This document shows positions 18,433-30,036 of a stretch of 64,000 bases of DNA, piece after piece. The position numbers were made by a program, and so were the translations under genes. Within the stretch, counting starts at the first letter, position 1, and every line of letters starts with the position of its first letter. Source of the stretch: an uncultured SAR86 cluster bacterium (GTDB lineage: Bacteria > Pseudomonadota > Gammaproteobacteria > Magnimaribacterales > Magnimaribacteraceae); assembly GCA_902542325.1 (NCBI GenBank), contig CACBUE010000001.1, positions 186,001 through 250,000 on the forward strand, in the 5' to 3' direction. The notes below the pieces were generated by a model. That model saw nothing but the letters and a program-made list of their open reading frames with translations, did not search any database and was not told the DNA's origin.

Positions 18433-19801
18433 ACTTAACAATATCCATTTCATAGGTATTGGTGGCAGCGGTATGAGCGGAATAGCAGAAGTACTAAATA
18501 ACCTTGGTTACAAGGTATCGGGCTCAGACAGTGTCTCTTCATCAAATACTGATAGGCTTGAGAAGTTAGGCATAAGAATTAACTATGATCATAATCCAAA
18601 TAACCTACGTGATGTTGAAATGGTAGTTATATCAAGCGCTATATCTGATGATAATCCTGAATTAGTCTCTGCCAAAGAACAGTTAATTCCAGTTTTAGCA
18701 AGGGCAGAAATGTTATCAAGTTTGATGAACAATAAAAGAGGAATTGCTATAGCCGGTACTCATGGCAAGACAACCACTACAAGTTTGGTAGCATCTATAA
18801 TGACTAATGCTAATCTTGATCCAACATTTATTAATGGTGGAATAATCAATAGCTTTAACTCCAATGCACAGTTAGGAGAGGGAGATTACTTAATTGCTGA
18901 AGCAGATGAAAGCGATAGGTCTTTTTTGCTCCTGCAGCCATCTGTGTCCATAGTCACAAATATAGAACCAGATCACTTGATTAATTATGATGGTAGTTTT
19001 GATAATCTAAAAAAAGCTTTCTTGGAATTTATAAAAAGACTGCCATTTAATGGAGTATCCATTGTTTGTGGTGACGACGCTGTGGTGAAAGAGTTGAAGA
19101 CCAACTTCCAAAGACCACATATCAGTTATGGTTTTGAACCTTCAAATGATTATGTGTTATCAGGCTACAACACAGACGGAAGAAACTCTTACTTTGTATT
19201 AACCTCAGATACCGATTCAATAGACTTTAAGCTTAATATGCTTGGGAAGCATAACGTTCTTAATGCAGCTGCAGCGATTGTATTATGTCTACAAGAAGGG
19301 ATAGAAGTTCAAGTCATTCAGCATTCTTTGTCTAACTTTATGGGCATAGATAGACGAATGCAAATTTTAGGGGACAAGAAAAATGGAACTAGTACCTGCC
19401 TTTACATCGATGATTATGGACATCATCCAACTGAAATTAAAAAAACCATTCAGGCAATAAGAACTTCTTTTCCTGACTTTGAGCTGAAAATGGTTTTTCA
19501 ACCCCATAGATTTACAAGAACTAAAGATTTATATGAAGAATTTATTGAAGTTTTAAGCCATGTAGATGAGTTATTTCTTTTGGATATTTATTCTGCGGGA
19601 GAAAATCCAATAGAAGGCATCAATAGCTCAAACATACAAAGTTCATTGATTAGATCAGGTTTTGATAATGTAAAGTTATTGAATAGTAATGAAGTAGCCA
19701 AAGAAATAGATAAAGATTTAAATAAAGATACTATCTTTGTTTTCCAGGGTGCGGGTGACATATCCTCCATTAGCCAAAGTATGGTTGAGGAATTTAAATA
19801 A
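18413..19801 (+). CDS. murC: UDP-MurNAc:L-alanine ligase
   Basis: First amino-acid ligase of peptidoglycan synthesis, adding L-alanine. HFIGIGGSGMSGIAEVL near residue 11 is the N-terminal loop, AIAGTHGKTTTTSLVA near 108 the ATP loop, EADESDRSFL near 155, and DDYGHHPTEI near 330. ATG at 18413 is chosen over an upstream TTG at 18383 because it places the IGIGGSGMSG segment at the usual distance. The start lies inside the murG tail (20-base overlap). Confidence 0.94.
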   Translation: MNPSQYKLNNIHFIGIGGSGMSGIAEVLNNLGYKVSGSDSVSSSNTDRLEKLGIRINYDHNPNNLRDVEMVVISSAISDDNPELVSAKEQLIPVLARAEMLSSLMNNKRGIAIAGTHGKTTTTSLVASIMTNANLDPTFINGGIINSFNSNAQLGEGDYLIAEADESDRSFLLLQPSVSIVTNIEPDHLINYDGSFDNLKKAFLEFIKRLPFNGVSIVCGDDAVVKELKTNFQRPHISYGFEPSNDYVLSGYNTDGRNSYFVLTSDTDSIDFKLNMLGKHNVLNAAAAIVLCLQEGIEVQVIQHSLSNFMGIDRRMQILGDKKNGTSTCLYIDDYGHHPTEIKKTIQAIRTSFPDFELKMVFQPHRFTRTKDLYEEFIEVLSHVDELFLLDIYSAGENPIEGINSSNIQSSLIRSGFDNVKLLNSNEVAKEIDKDLNKDTIFVFQGAGDISSISQSMVEEFK

Positions 19802-19802
19802 A

Positions 19803-20756
19803 ATGGAACCTATTGAAATTCTTCAAGAACAAAAAATATTATTATTATTCGGAGGATGGTCGGCTGAAAGAGATATATCAATTAATTCTGGAAAAGCAGT
19901 AGCAGGGGCTTTAATTAGAAATGGCATAAATTTTACAGAGTGTGATTTAACCTCTGAAAAACAGGCTAAACTTTTATCTACTGATTATGACCTTGCTTTT
20001 ATAGCCTTGCACGGAAGAGGGGGGGAAGATGGCTTCATCCAAGAGATTCTTGAATCTAAGAATATTAAATACACAGGTAGCGATACCATTTCTTGTAAAA
20101 TATCTTTAAATAAGATTGAGTCAAAGAAAATTTGGAGAGATTTGTTATTACCTACCCCAGATTTTGTTGAAATTTTAAATGTCGGCAAACCTGAGATGAA
20201 ATTAACTCCGCATCTTTCAGGAGAAAATGATATTACTGCATTAGATAAGACTTATGCAGTTAAGCCTGCGAATGAAGGCTCCAGTTTTGGTATAACTATC
20301 GTAAGGCCGGGTAAGGGTACTTTAGAAAAAGCTATGCTAGATGCTTCTAAGTATGACTCTTCAATCTTAGTAGAGGCATTTGTTGAGGGCAGAGAACTTA
20401 CTGTTTCGATACTTGGAGACGATGTATTTCATCCAATTCATATCAAGCCGTCTGGAGATTTTTATGATTTCGATTCTAAGTATAATAATAAAGGTACGGA
20501 ATATATAAAAGCTGACCTTTCAGTTGATAAACTTAATGAAATTAAAGAATATGCGTGGCACGCATTTTCTTCGCTTGGTTGCAGTAAATGGGGTAGGGTT
20601 GATTTCATTGAAGATAAGGAAGGTAATTTTCAGATAATAGAAGTTAATACTGTTCCTGGATTGACCGAAACAAGTCTTTTTCCTAAAGCTGCATCTTACG
20701 AAGGCATTGACTTCGATGAATTAATTATTAAAGTCCTTCATTTGTCTTGCAAATAA
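19803..20756 (+). CDS. ddl: D-alanine-D-alanine ligase
   Basis: ATP-grasp enzyme that makes the D-Ala-D-Ala used by MurF. LLFGGWSAERDISINSGK near residue 13, ALHGRGGEDGFIQ near 65, AVKPANEGSSFGI near 150 and FQIIEVNTVPGLTETSLFP near 275-293 are diagnostic. The start at 19803 follows the murC stop directly and gives 317 residues, close to E. coli DdlB. In this genome ddl closes the cluster, whereas ftsQ, ftsA and ftsZ usually follow it. The rpsF promoter -35 lies in its last codons. Confidence 0.95.
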   Translation: MEPIEILQEQKILLLFGGWSAERDISINSGKAVAGALIRNGINFTECDLTSEKQAKLLSTDYDLAFIALHGRGGEDGFIQEILESKNIKYTGSDTISCKISLNKIESKKIWRDLLLPTPDFVEILNVGKPEMKLTPHLSGENDITALDKTYAVKPANEGSSFGITIVRPGKGTLEKAMLDASKYDSSILVEAFVEGRELTVSILGDDVFHPIHIKPSGDFYDFDSKYNNKGTEYIKADLSVDKLNEIKEYAWHAFSSLGCSKWGRVDFIEDKEGNFQIIEVNTVPGLTETSLFPKAASYEGIDFDELIIKVLHLSCK

Positions 20757-20775
20757 TATTACTTCTAAATAAAAT
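20747..20775 (+). promoter_or_regulatory. Promoter of the rpsF operon
   Basis: TTGCAA at 20747-20752 and TAAAAT at 20770-20775 are separated by exactly 17 bases and lie at the end of ddl. The predicted transcript starts near 20782, giving a leader of about 48 bases that contains the hairpin at 20787-20809. Confidence 0.6.
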
Positions 20776-20786
20776 GCTTCCTCCTT

Positions 20787-20809
20787 GCTCCACATATTGA
20801 TATGGGAGC
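20787..20809 (+). other. Leader hairpin upstream of rpsF
   Basis: GCTCC (20787-20791) pairs with GGAGC (20805-20809), and CATA (20793-20796) pairs with TATG (20801-20804), leaving one bulged A and a TTGA loop. No T-tract follows, so it is not an intrinsic terminator. Leaders of S6-S18 operons in many bacteria bind the S6:S18 complex; this hairpin is in the right place, but the known consensus with its CCG bulge is not evident. Confidence 0.5.
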
Positions 20810-20829
20810 TATAAACCAAGAGGAAAATA

Positions 20830-21309
20830 ATGAGAAATTACGAAATAGTATTCCTAGTTCACCCTGATCAGTCTGATCAAACTTCTTCTATAATCTCCAA
20901 GCTTGATAAGCTTATAAAAGACTCTGGTGGTCATGTTCATCGTTCTGAAAATATAGGAAATAGAAAACTAGCTTATCCTATTCAAGATCAATTTAAAGCA
21001 AGTTACGGACTCTTAAATGTGGAATGCAACCAGGAAGCAATTGAAGATATAAAGAGTTCGTTTAAGTTTAATGATTCAATAATAAGAAATATTGTCTTAA
21101 GCACTAAGAAGGCTCATAGTGAACCATCTGCTCTACTTGCTCAAACAGAAGAGGATAATGAGAAAGATTCTTACCAGGAAGCAAGGGAAGCTGCAAATAA
21201 GGCTGTAGACCAAGAGGCACATGCAGCTTCTAATAAAACTGAAAAGCCAAAAGAAATGTCTCAAAAGTTAGATGAATCATCAACCGAAGAAAGAAAAGAG
21301 GAAGCGTAA
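20830..21309 (+). CDS. rpsF: 30S ribosomal protein S6
   Basis: Ribosomal protein of the platform that binds S18. The N-terminal [17 protein letters not shown] and the [17 protein letters not shown] segment (near 48-64) are characteristic. The fold ends near residue 100; the remaining ~60 residues form a polar, glutamate/lysine/alanine-rich tail ending in EERKEEA, longer than in E. coli (131-135 residues in total). GAGGAAAATA precedes the ATG. The stop overlaps the rpsR start. Confidence 0.95.
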   Translation: MRNYEIVFLVHPDQSDQTSSIISKLDKLIKDSGGHVHRSENIGNRKLAYPIQDQFKASYGLLNVECNQEAIEDIKSSFKFNDSIIRNIVLSTKKAHSEPSALLAQTEEDNEKDSYQEAREAANKAVDQEAHAASNKTEKPKEMSQKLDESSTEERKEEA

Positions 21310-21572
21310 TGGCGAAGAAGCAAAAGAAAAATTTCAAACGAAAAAGTGATTTTGATAATAGACCTAAGTACTGTAAGTTTACTACCCTCGACATCGAAGA
21401 AATAGACTTTAAAGATATAAAACTTCTTAAAGAATATATTACCGAAACTGGTAAGATTATTCCTGCTAGAATGACCGGAACTTCTGCGAAGTATCAAAGA
21501 CAACTTAACAAAGCTGTTAAAAGAGCAAGACATCTTGCTCTCATTCCCTATACAGATTCTCACTATAATTAA
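21309..21572 (+). CDS. rpsR: 30S ribosomal protein S18
   Basis: Small-subunit protein that pairs with S6. A lysine-rich N-terminus is followed by [19 protein letters not shown] and then [19 protein letters not shown] with [12 protein letters not shown], the S18 core. It has 87 residues against 75 in E. coli because of a longer basic N-terminus. It overlaps rpsF by one base (TAATG) and no priB lies between them. Confidence 0.96.
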   Translation: MAKKQKKNFKRKSDFDNRPKYCKFTTLDIEEIDFKDIKLLKEYITETGKIIPARMTGTSAKYQRQLNKAVKRARHLALIPYTDSHYN

Positions 21573-21575
21573 GCT

Positions 21576-22031
21576 ATGGAAGTAATATTATTAGAAAAAG
21601 TAGCTCAATTAGGAGATCCTGGTGATCTAGTAAATGTAAAAGCTGGTTATGGTAGAAATTTTCTTATACCTAATGGAAAAGCTGTAAGGGCGGATGAAGA
21701 GAATAAGGCAGAATACGAGAAGAGAAAAGAGGCGCTGCTTAAAGCGGAGGCTGAAAGAAAGGATTTAGCTACGAACCTTGCATCAGGTATGGAATCATTA
21801 GTTATTGAAATAACTGTGGAAGTGTCTGAAGAAGGCACTCTATATGGTTCAGTCGGCACAAGAGAGATCGCAGATTCTCTTGTTGAGAAAGGCCACCAAG
21901 TTGAAAAAAGTGCTGTTAGATTGCCCGAAGGAGTCCTCAAAGAAGTTGGTGAGTATTCAATTGATGTCGAATTACATCCAGAAGTGATAGCACCAATCAC
22001 GGTTAAAATAATTGCTAGTCAAGAAACTTAA
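21576..22031 (+). CDS. rplI: 50S ribosomal protein L9
   Basis: Two-domain ribosomal protein with a long connecting helix. MEVILLEKVAQLGDPGDLV and GYGRNFLIPNGKA form the rRNA-binding N-terminal domain (1-40); the helix spans about 41-75, and the C-terminal domain carries GTLYGSVGTREIADSL. The length of 151 is typical. It is the third gene of the rpsF operon; dnaB follows 61 bases later. Confidence 0.97.
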   Translation: MEVILLEKVAQLGDPGDLVNVKAGYGRNFLIPNGKAVRADEENKAEYEKRKEALLKAEAERKDLATNLASGMESLVIEITVEVSEEGTLYGSVGTREIADSLVEKGHQVEKSAVRLPEGVLKEVGEYSIDVELHPEVIAPITVKIIASQET

Positions 22032-22092
22032 AAAGTAACTTGTCTTGGGCCTCTTCCAATGGGAGAATTGATGCCTTTTCTAAAAAAGAAAT

Positions 22093-23499
22093 ATGGCCTC
22101 AGAAAATATACCAAGTAGAGAATTACCTTACTCAACCGAAGCAGAAAAAGCTGTTCTCGGAGGCATCATGCTTAAGAATGAGACTTGGGATATTATTTCT
22201 GACTTAGTCAAAGAGGATGATTTTCATAAAGAAGAACATAAGCTAATTTATAGAACAATCAATAACCTTCAAGAAGAAGGTAAACCTGTAGATCTAATAA
22301 CAGTTCAAGAAGCTATTGAAGGTAATGGAGATCTCCCTAAGTTAATAAATTCGGGCGGTAAGGACTATCTTACGTTGTTAGCCAGAGAGACACCTAGCGT
22401 AGCAAACATTCAAAGCTACGCAGACATAATTAAGCAGAGATCAAATTTAAGACGTTTAATAATAGCTGCAGATAATATTTCAAAAATTGCAAAAGAATCT
22501 GATGCATCTGGTAGCGATAGGATAATTGATGAGGCAGAGGAAAAGATATTAAGCTTAAGAGATGACTTAAATCGATCTGTTGGCCCTAAAGAGGTTAAAG
22601 AGCTCCTCGGGCAAGTTTATACAGATATACAAGAATCATCCGAAAGTGGTAATTCACTAGTAGGAGCTAGTACCGGCTTTACCGAAATAGATGAAGTAAC
22701 TCTTGGCTTTCAAAAGTCTGACTTAATTATCATCGCAGGCCGACCATCTATGGGTAAAACAGCATTTGCTTTTAACATCGCTGAGAATGTTGCCCGTCAA
22801 ACTGATCAGACAGTTTTATTATTCAGTATGGAAATGTCTTCTGAGCAAGTTGTCAGAAGATTTATTTCAAGCATTTCAAATATCGATCTACAAAGGTTGA
22901 TGAGAGGTCAACTCGAGGATCAAGACTGGGAGGGAATCGATAAGGCTCTGACAGTCTTGAGTCAGAAACATATTTTGCTAGATGATACTCCGGCATTATC
23001 TCCATCTGAAATAAGAGCTAGAGCAAGAAGGGTAAAGAGAGAGAATGATGATCTTGCTATGATTGTAATTGACTATCTACAACTTATGCAGATACCTGGA
23101 AGGGGAGATAATAGGGTCGCAGAGATTAGTGAGATAAGCCGCTCTTTAAAGGCACTAGCTAAAGAATTGAATGTTCCAGTTATAGCTTTATCACAACTTA
23201 ACAGAGCCGTGGAAACTAGGCCAAATAAACGACCAATTCTAGCCGATCTGAGAGACTCAGGTGCTATAGAGCAGGATGCTGATGTCATTGCATTTCTTTA
23301 TAGACACTCATACTACGATCCATCTGACTTAGAGAGTAAAGGCAAGGCTGAAGTAAATATAGCTAAACAGAGAAATGGCCCTACAAAGGCAGTTCAAGTA
23401 GCCTTTGTTGAAAATACAGCCACGTTTCAAAATTTGGCTAGGAGCGATAGATTTCCACCTCAATACTATGAAGAGAATGACGATCCTTTCCCTTCGTAA
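22093..23499 (+). CDS. dnaB: Replicative DNA helicase
   Basis: Hexameric 5'-3' helicase at the replication fork. The N-terminal domain (about 12-115) begins LPYSTEAEKAVLGGIML; a linker leads to the RecA-like domain with Walker A GRPSMGKT at 216-223, MIVIDYLQLM near 320, and SQLNRAVE with RPILADLRDSGAIEQDADV around 375-400. The 468 residues match E. coli DnaB. No intein is present at the GRPSMGKT site. The 61-base gap before it holds only a weak hairpin. Confidence 0.97.
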   Translation: MASENIPSRELPYSTEAEKAVLGGIMLKNETWDIISDLVKEDDFHKEEHKLIYRTINNLQEEGKPVDLITVQEAIEGNGDLPKLINSGGKDYLTLLARETPSVANIQSYADIIKQRSNLRRLIIAADNISKIAKESDASGSDRIIDEAEEKILSLRDDLNRSVGPKEVKELLGQVYTDIQESSESGNSLVGASTGFTEIDEVTLGFQKSDLIIIAGRPSMGKTAFAFNIAENVARQTDQTVLLFSMEMSSEQVVRRFISSISNIDLQRLMRGQLEDQDWEGIDKALTVLSQKHILLDDTPALSPSEIRARARRVKRENDDLAMIVIDYLQLMQIPGRGDNRVAEISEISRSLKALAKELNVPVIALSQLNRAVETRPNKRPILADLRDSGAIEQDADVIAFLYRHSYYDPSDLESKGKAEVNIAKQRNGPTKAVQVAFVENTATFQNLARSDRFPPQYYEENDDPFPS

Positions 23500-23555
23500 A
23501 ATGGCAGCGTAAGTATCTAAAGAGGATATTTCAAAATACCATTTTTAAGTTAATG

Positions 23556-23561
23556 TATAAT
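23556..23561 (+). promoter_or_regulatory. Candidate -10 element for the diiron gene
   Basis: A perfect TATAAT preceded by TG sits 38 bases before the ATG at 23600, in the 100-base gap after dnaB. No convincing -35 is seen at 16-18 bases. Confidence 0.35.
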
Positions 23562-23599
23562 CTTTATGAGGTCTAGCAAAATTAAATTTTTTATTTGAT

Positions 23600-24676
23600 A
23601 TGAAAATTAAATATACAGAAGGTACACCCAGAAAAATTAGAGATTATGAAGACATAGAACCAGTGCTAGGTTCTGAAGAAGTTGAAGATATTGCTGAGAT
23701 ATTTAAAACACCTTTAACAGGAACCTACAATTGGGACTACACGGTACAAGATAATCGCATAGCTAAGCTTTATGAACTAGGAAAGAAGCTCAATTGGAAT
23801 GTTTCTATGGATATAGATTGGGATAGACCCATGATTGTATCTGATGAAATACCACCTATGTTTTGGGATGAATATCCACCTTATAAAAAATTGAGTCAAG
23901 AAGAAAAGAGAGAATTCTTAAGACACAGAGGCGCTAGTCAATTTAGTCAATTTTTACATGGAGAACAGGGAGCACTTCTAGTCGCTTCGCAGTTAGTATC
24001 ATGCGCGCCTACCTATCAAGCAAAACTTTACGCAGCTTCACAGGCGTTTGATGAGGCAAGGCATGTTGAAGCATTTACAAAGTATATTCAAAATAGATCT
24101 AAACTCATGTACCCTGTTGGGTCCGGCTTAAAAAGCCTGCTAGATAAGATCCTAACAGATGAGAGATGGGACCTTAAACTTATAGGTATGCAGATTATTA
24201 TTGAAGGCTTGGCCTTAGCTGCTTTCAATACTGCCAAGGCAGTTACTCCTGATCCAGTATTGAAGGATATTTTGCATTTGATTATCAGGGACGAAGCTAG
24301 ACATGTAACTTTTGGTGTGAATTACCTCGAAGACTTTATCGAAAACCTTTCTAATGAAGAAAGAGAAGATAGAGCTATGTTCGCTTACGAAGCTTGTGTT
24401 ATTAGTAAGGAGAGACTCTTTCCTACAGATGTATTTAGAAAATTTGGTTGGGATGAAGACGAAGCTAGAGAATTTTCAAATAATGCAGGTTTTGCTTCTG
24501 AATTTCAGAGGCTATTATTCTCTAGAGTCGTACCTAACCTCTCAAGGATAGGCCTGCTCACAGACAAGGTAAGACCTCTATACGATAAACTAGGGGTACT
24601 CGAATTCGAAAGTCATGATCCTGACGGTGATATATCTTGGGCTGAGTTGGAGAAACCTCTCGATTTATCTGCCTAA
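23600..24676 (+). CDS. Ferritin-like diiron protein of unknown substrate
   Basis: Helical protein with two repeats of a carboxylate-bridged diiron site: Glu122 in LHGEQGALL, then Glu152 and His155 in FDEARHVEAF, followed by Glu202 in IIIEGLALAAF, then Glu232 and His235 in RDEARHVTFG. This E...ExxH, E...ExxH arrangement is that of the ferritin-like/ribonucleotide-reductase-like oxygenase superfamily, which includes AurF-type N-oxygenases and aldehyde-deformylating enzymes. The duplicated DEARHV is striking. I cannot name the reaction. It stands alone between dnaB and pyrG with its own leader. Confidence 0.75.
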   Translation: MKIKYTEGTPRKIRDYEDIEPVLGSEEVEDIAEIFKTPLTGTYNWDYTVQDNRIAKLYELGKKLNWNVSMDIDWDRPMIVSDEIPPMFWDEYPPYKKLSQEEKREFLRHRGASQFSQFLHGEQGALLVASQLVSCAPTYQAKLYAASQAFDEARHVEAFTKYIQNRSKLMYPVGSGLKSLLDKILTDERWDLKLIGMQIIIEGLALAAFNTAKAVTPDPVLKDILHLIIRDEARHVTFGVNYLEDFIENLSNEEREDRAMFAYEACVISKERLFPTDVFRKFGWDEDEAREFSNNAGFASEFQRLLFSRVVPNLSRIGLLTDKVRPLYDKLGVLEFESHDPDGDISWAELEKPLDLSA

Positions 24677-24770
24677 TATTATATTTCTATTGTTCCTCAG
24701 ACAGGATTTTGTTAACCTGTAATCCCATCGTTGTGAAGCATTTCAACATTACGCTTCAAATGTGTCTTAG

Positions 24771-27235
<2,465 letters not shown>

Positions 27236-27244
27236 GGGTTTTCT

Positions 27245-28516
27245 ATGAAAATACAAAACATAGAAGGCTTTGAAGTTATAGACTCAAGAGGCAATCCAAC
27301 AGTAGCAGCGAGAGTTAACCTTGAAGGCTCAATATCTGCTTTAACGATGGTACCCTCTGGAGCTTCGACTGGTCAGCATGAAGCAAATGAGAAACGTGAT
27401 AAAGATGCAAACAGATATCTAGGCAAGGGTGTCTTAAGTGCGGTTAATGCAATCAATACAGAGATATCCTCCTTGCTAAAAGGTAAGGATATATTTGACC
27501 TTCTAGATAATGACAAACTGATGATAGACGCAGACGGAACTTCCAATAAAAGTAATCTTGGAGCAAATGCAATCTTGGCTGTTTCAATGGCGTCTGCAAA
27601 AGCCGCTTCGATAGCAAATAAAATTCCTCTTTATACTTTTTTAAATAATAAATATTCAGAATTCTGTAATAGAGATATTTCAGCTTCTCTTCCAATTCCC
27701 ATGATGAACATTCTTAACGGTGGAGCCCATGCAGATAATCCAATTGATTTTCAAGAATTTATGATTCAACCAAAAGGGTTCAATTCTTTTTCTGAAACGT
27801 TAAGAGCCGGAGTGGAGATTTTTCATACCCTAAAAAATATTCTCTCTTCAAAAGGTCTTAATACATCAGTTGGTGATGAAGGAGGTTTTACTCCAAACAT
27901 AAAATCACCTGAAGAGGCTCTTGATCTAATTATGATAGCAATAGAAAAGGCAGGATATGCTCCAGGTGAGCAAGTTGCGTTATGTCTGGATATAGCTGCT
28001 ACTGAATTTTATTCGGATTCAATTTACTCCCTCGCAGGCATGAATAAAGATTTTAGCTCTGCTGACATGGTAGGTTACATTCAAGACTTGTGTGGAAAAT
28101 ATCCTATAAGCTCAGTTGAAGATGGGCTTGATGAAGATGATTGGGACGGATGGACAAAACTTACAGAATTATTGGGTTCCCAAATTCAACTTGTCGGTGA
28201 TGACTTGTTTGTTACTAATCCAGAAAGAATAAAGAAAGGCATTAAAAATAATTCTGCCAATTCAGTTTTAGTCAAGGTAAATCAGATTGGAACACTTCTA
28301 GAAACTTTTGAATCCGTAAAAACTTCTGTAGATAATAATTTTACTACTATTATTTCACATAGATCTGGAGAAACTGAAGATACATTTATTGCAGATTTAG
28401 CTGTAGCAGTGGCTTCAGGGCAGATAAAGACAGGTGCACCCTCAAGATCAGACAGGGTAGCTAAATATAATAGACTATTGATGATAGAGTCGGATTCTAA
28501 AATAAATATTCGATGA
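27245..28516 (+). CDS. eno: Enolase
   Basis: Interconverts 2-phosphoglycerate and phosphoenolpyruvate. Diagnostic segments: EVIDSRGNPTV near residue 9, PSGASTGQHEA near 37, MNILNGGAHADN near 155, GDEGGFTPN near 206, the metal ligands in VEDGLDEDDWDGW and LVGDDLFVTNPE, and ISHRSGETEDTFIADL near 370. It has 423 residues against 432 in E. coli. It lies between kdsA and ftsB. Confidence 0.97.
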   Translation: MKIQNIEGFEVIDSRGNPTVAARVNLEGSISALTMVPSGASTGQHEANEKRDKDANRYLGKGVLSAVNAINTEISSLLKGKDIFDLLDNDKLMIDADGTSNKSNLGANAILAVSMASAKAASIANKIPLYTFLNNKYSEFCNRDISASLPIPMMNILNGGAHADNPIDFQEFMIQPKGFNSFSETLRAGVEIFHTLKNILSSKGLNTSVGDEGGFTPNIKSPEEALDLIMIAIEKAGYAPGEQVALCLDIAATEFYSDSIYSLAGMNKDFSSADMVGYIQDLCGKYPISSVEDGLDEDDWDGWTKLTELLGSQIQLVGDDLFVTNPERIKKGIKNNSANSVLVKVNQIGTLLETFESVKTSVDNNFTTIISHRSGETEDTFIADLAVAVASGQIKTGAPSRSDRVAKYNRLLMIESDSKINIR

Positions 28517-28854
28517 TAAAAAAAGTAATTCTAATCATAAAGGCGCAACCCATTTTCTTTGCTTCTTTTATTATATTAAGTTTTATAATCGGACTAACTC
28601 AATATCAATTTTGGTTTGGAGATTTTAGTAGAAGCGACTTACAAACTCTTAAAGAAGATATGGCTCTAGTCGAATCAGAGACTAATCTGATCAAAGATCA
28701 AAACGAAGATTTGCTAAAAGAAAAACAAAAATTAAGCTCTGGAAAGGAAGCCCTAGAAGGAGCAGCTAGAATAGAGCTTGGAATGATAAAACAAGGTGAA
28801 AAGTTTTATGTTTTTAAAGAAGAGTCCTCTACTGACTCATTAAAAAAAAATTAA
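28513..28854 (+). CDS. ftsB: Cell division protein FtsB
   Basis: Small bitopic divisome protein that pairs with FtsL. One membrane helix (about residues 14-31) is followed by a coiled coil (about 42-85, rich in E, K and L), then the family ending AARIELGMIKQGEKFYVF. The 113 residues are a little longer than the E. coli protein. Its location between eno and ispD is the conserved one. It overlaps the eno stop (ATGA). Confidence 0.93.
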   Translation: MIKKVILIIKAQPIFFASFIILSFIIGLTQYQFWFGDFSRSDLQTLKEDMALVESETNLIKDQNEDLLKEKQKLSSGKEALEGAARIELGMIKQGEKFYVFKEESSTDSLKKN

Positions 28855-28855
28855 A

Positions 28856-29548
28856 TTGATAGAGCCATTCGTAGTGATATTACCCGGCGCAGGATCAGGA
28901 TCGCGTTTTAACTCGGATACCCCAAAGCAATTTCAAAGAATAGAAGGAAAGTTAGTTATTGATTATTCCATAGATCTTTTTTTAACCTTCAATGAATGTA
29001 AAAAAATAATCATCGCCTTGCCAGACATACATCCAATAGATGAAAAAGTTAAAAAAGATGAGAGAATAAAAATTATCGAAGGAGGAGATTCTAGGGCAGA
29101 CTCTGTCAGGGAAGGTTTTAATGTGTTGATGTCATTAGGACATAAAGAGCATATATTGATTCATGATGTTGCTAGGCCTTGTCTACAGTTGACTGATGTC
29201 CAAAGTTTTTTGAAGATTTTTTCATCTTCAAAAGCAGATGGGATGATCTTTGCAAAACCTAGTACAGATACATTAAAGTCTTCAAAAGATGGTAAAGTCA
29301 TAGACAATACGGTTGATAGATCTTTATTTTGGGAGGCACAAACACCACAAATCTTCAATTCCCGTAAATTATCTCAAGCTTATCATTCTTACCGCGGAGA
29401 TTTAAATAAGGTTACAGATGAATCATCTCTTTTTGATAACAAAAAAGAGAATATACTTTTATTCAAAAGTCCTTCAAATAATATGAAAATAACTAACCCA
29501 GGCGACTTGCAATTAGCAGAGCATTTAATAAAGAGATTTAAGGAATAG
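28856..29548 (+). CDS. ispD: 2-C-methyl-D-erythritol 4-phosphate cytidylyltransferase
   Basis: MEP-pathway enzyme that attaches CMP to methylerythritol phosphate. The nucleotide-binding loop PGAGSGSRFNSDTPKQF is near residue 11, GGDSRADSVREG near 76, HDVARPCL near 103, and WEAQTPQIF near 165. A TTG start at 28856 is used: it is two bases after the ftsB stop, and no ATG or GTG precedes the conserved PGAG loop. The length of 230 is typical; ispF follows directly. Confidence 0.93.
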   Translation: MIEPFVVILPGAGSGSRFNSDTPKQFQRIEGKLVIDYSIDLFLTFNECKKIIIALPDIHPIDEKVKKDERIKIIEGGDSRADSVREGFNVLMSLGHKEHILIHDVARPCLQLTDVQSFLKIFSSSKADGMIFAKPSTDTLKSSKDGKVIDNTVDRSLFWEAQTPQIFNSRKLSQAYHSYRGDLNKVTDESSLFDNKKENILLFKSPSNNMKITNPGDLQLAEHLIKRFKE

Positions 29549-29552
29549 ATAT

Positions 29553-30026
29553 ATGCGTATTGGACATGGATATGATGCCCATAAATTGGTTCCAGGTGGT
29601 GGAATGACTCTGGGAGGCATTGAAATAAAATGCGATTACTCACTTGAAGCTCATTCTGATGGAGATATTTTAGTACATGCTTTGATCGATGCTTTATTAG
29701 GAGCAGCAGCATACGGCGATCTTGGAACTTATTTTCCTTCTGAAGATCAGTCACTTAAGAATATTTCTAGCTTATCTATGTTATCTACAGTTTTAGAAAA
29801 ACTTAATACAGATGATTACAAGATTTTAAATATTGACCTCACTTATGTGGGGCAAGTCCCTAAATTAATATCTTATAGTAAAGAAATTAGACAAAATTTA
29901 TCTACCTTCATTAACATGGACATCGAAAATATAAGTTGTAAAGCTACAACAACTGATCATTTAGGATTTGAAGGAAAACTGGAAGGAATATCTTGTCACT
30001 GTGTTGTGTTAATAGAACGTCAATAA
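29553..30026 (+). CDS. ispF: 2-C-methyl-D-erythritol 2,4-cyclodiphosphate synthase
   Basis: Forms the cyclic diphosphate intermediate of the MEP isoprenoid pathway. RIGHGYDAHKL at residue 2 holds the metal ligands Asp and His, AHSDGDILVHALIDALLGAA near 33 is the other conserved block, and TTDHLGFEGKLEGIS near 132 closes the active site. With 157 residues it is normal. It follows ispD by four bases with AAGGA upstream. Confidence 0.96.
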   Translation: MRIGHGYDAHKLVPGGGMTLGGIEIKCDYSLEAHSDGDILVHALIDALLGAAAYGDLGTYFPSEDQSLKNISSLSMLSTVLEKLNTDDYKILNIDLTYVGQVPKLISYSKEIRQNLSTFINMDIENISCKATTTDHLGFEGKLEGISCHCVVLIERQ

Positions 30027-30036
30027 AAATAAAAAA

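Noticed and set aside
20787-20809. Hairpin as terminator of ddl
   Set aside because: No T-run follows, and a good promoter lies just upstream, so it is in the rpsF leader.
24700-24770. Small inverted repeats (ACAGG/CCTGT and TGAAGC/GCTTCA) before pyrG as an attenuator
   Set aside because: Stems are five to six pairs without a T-tract, and PyrG attenuation of this type is known from Gram-positive bacteria; too weak to call.
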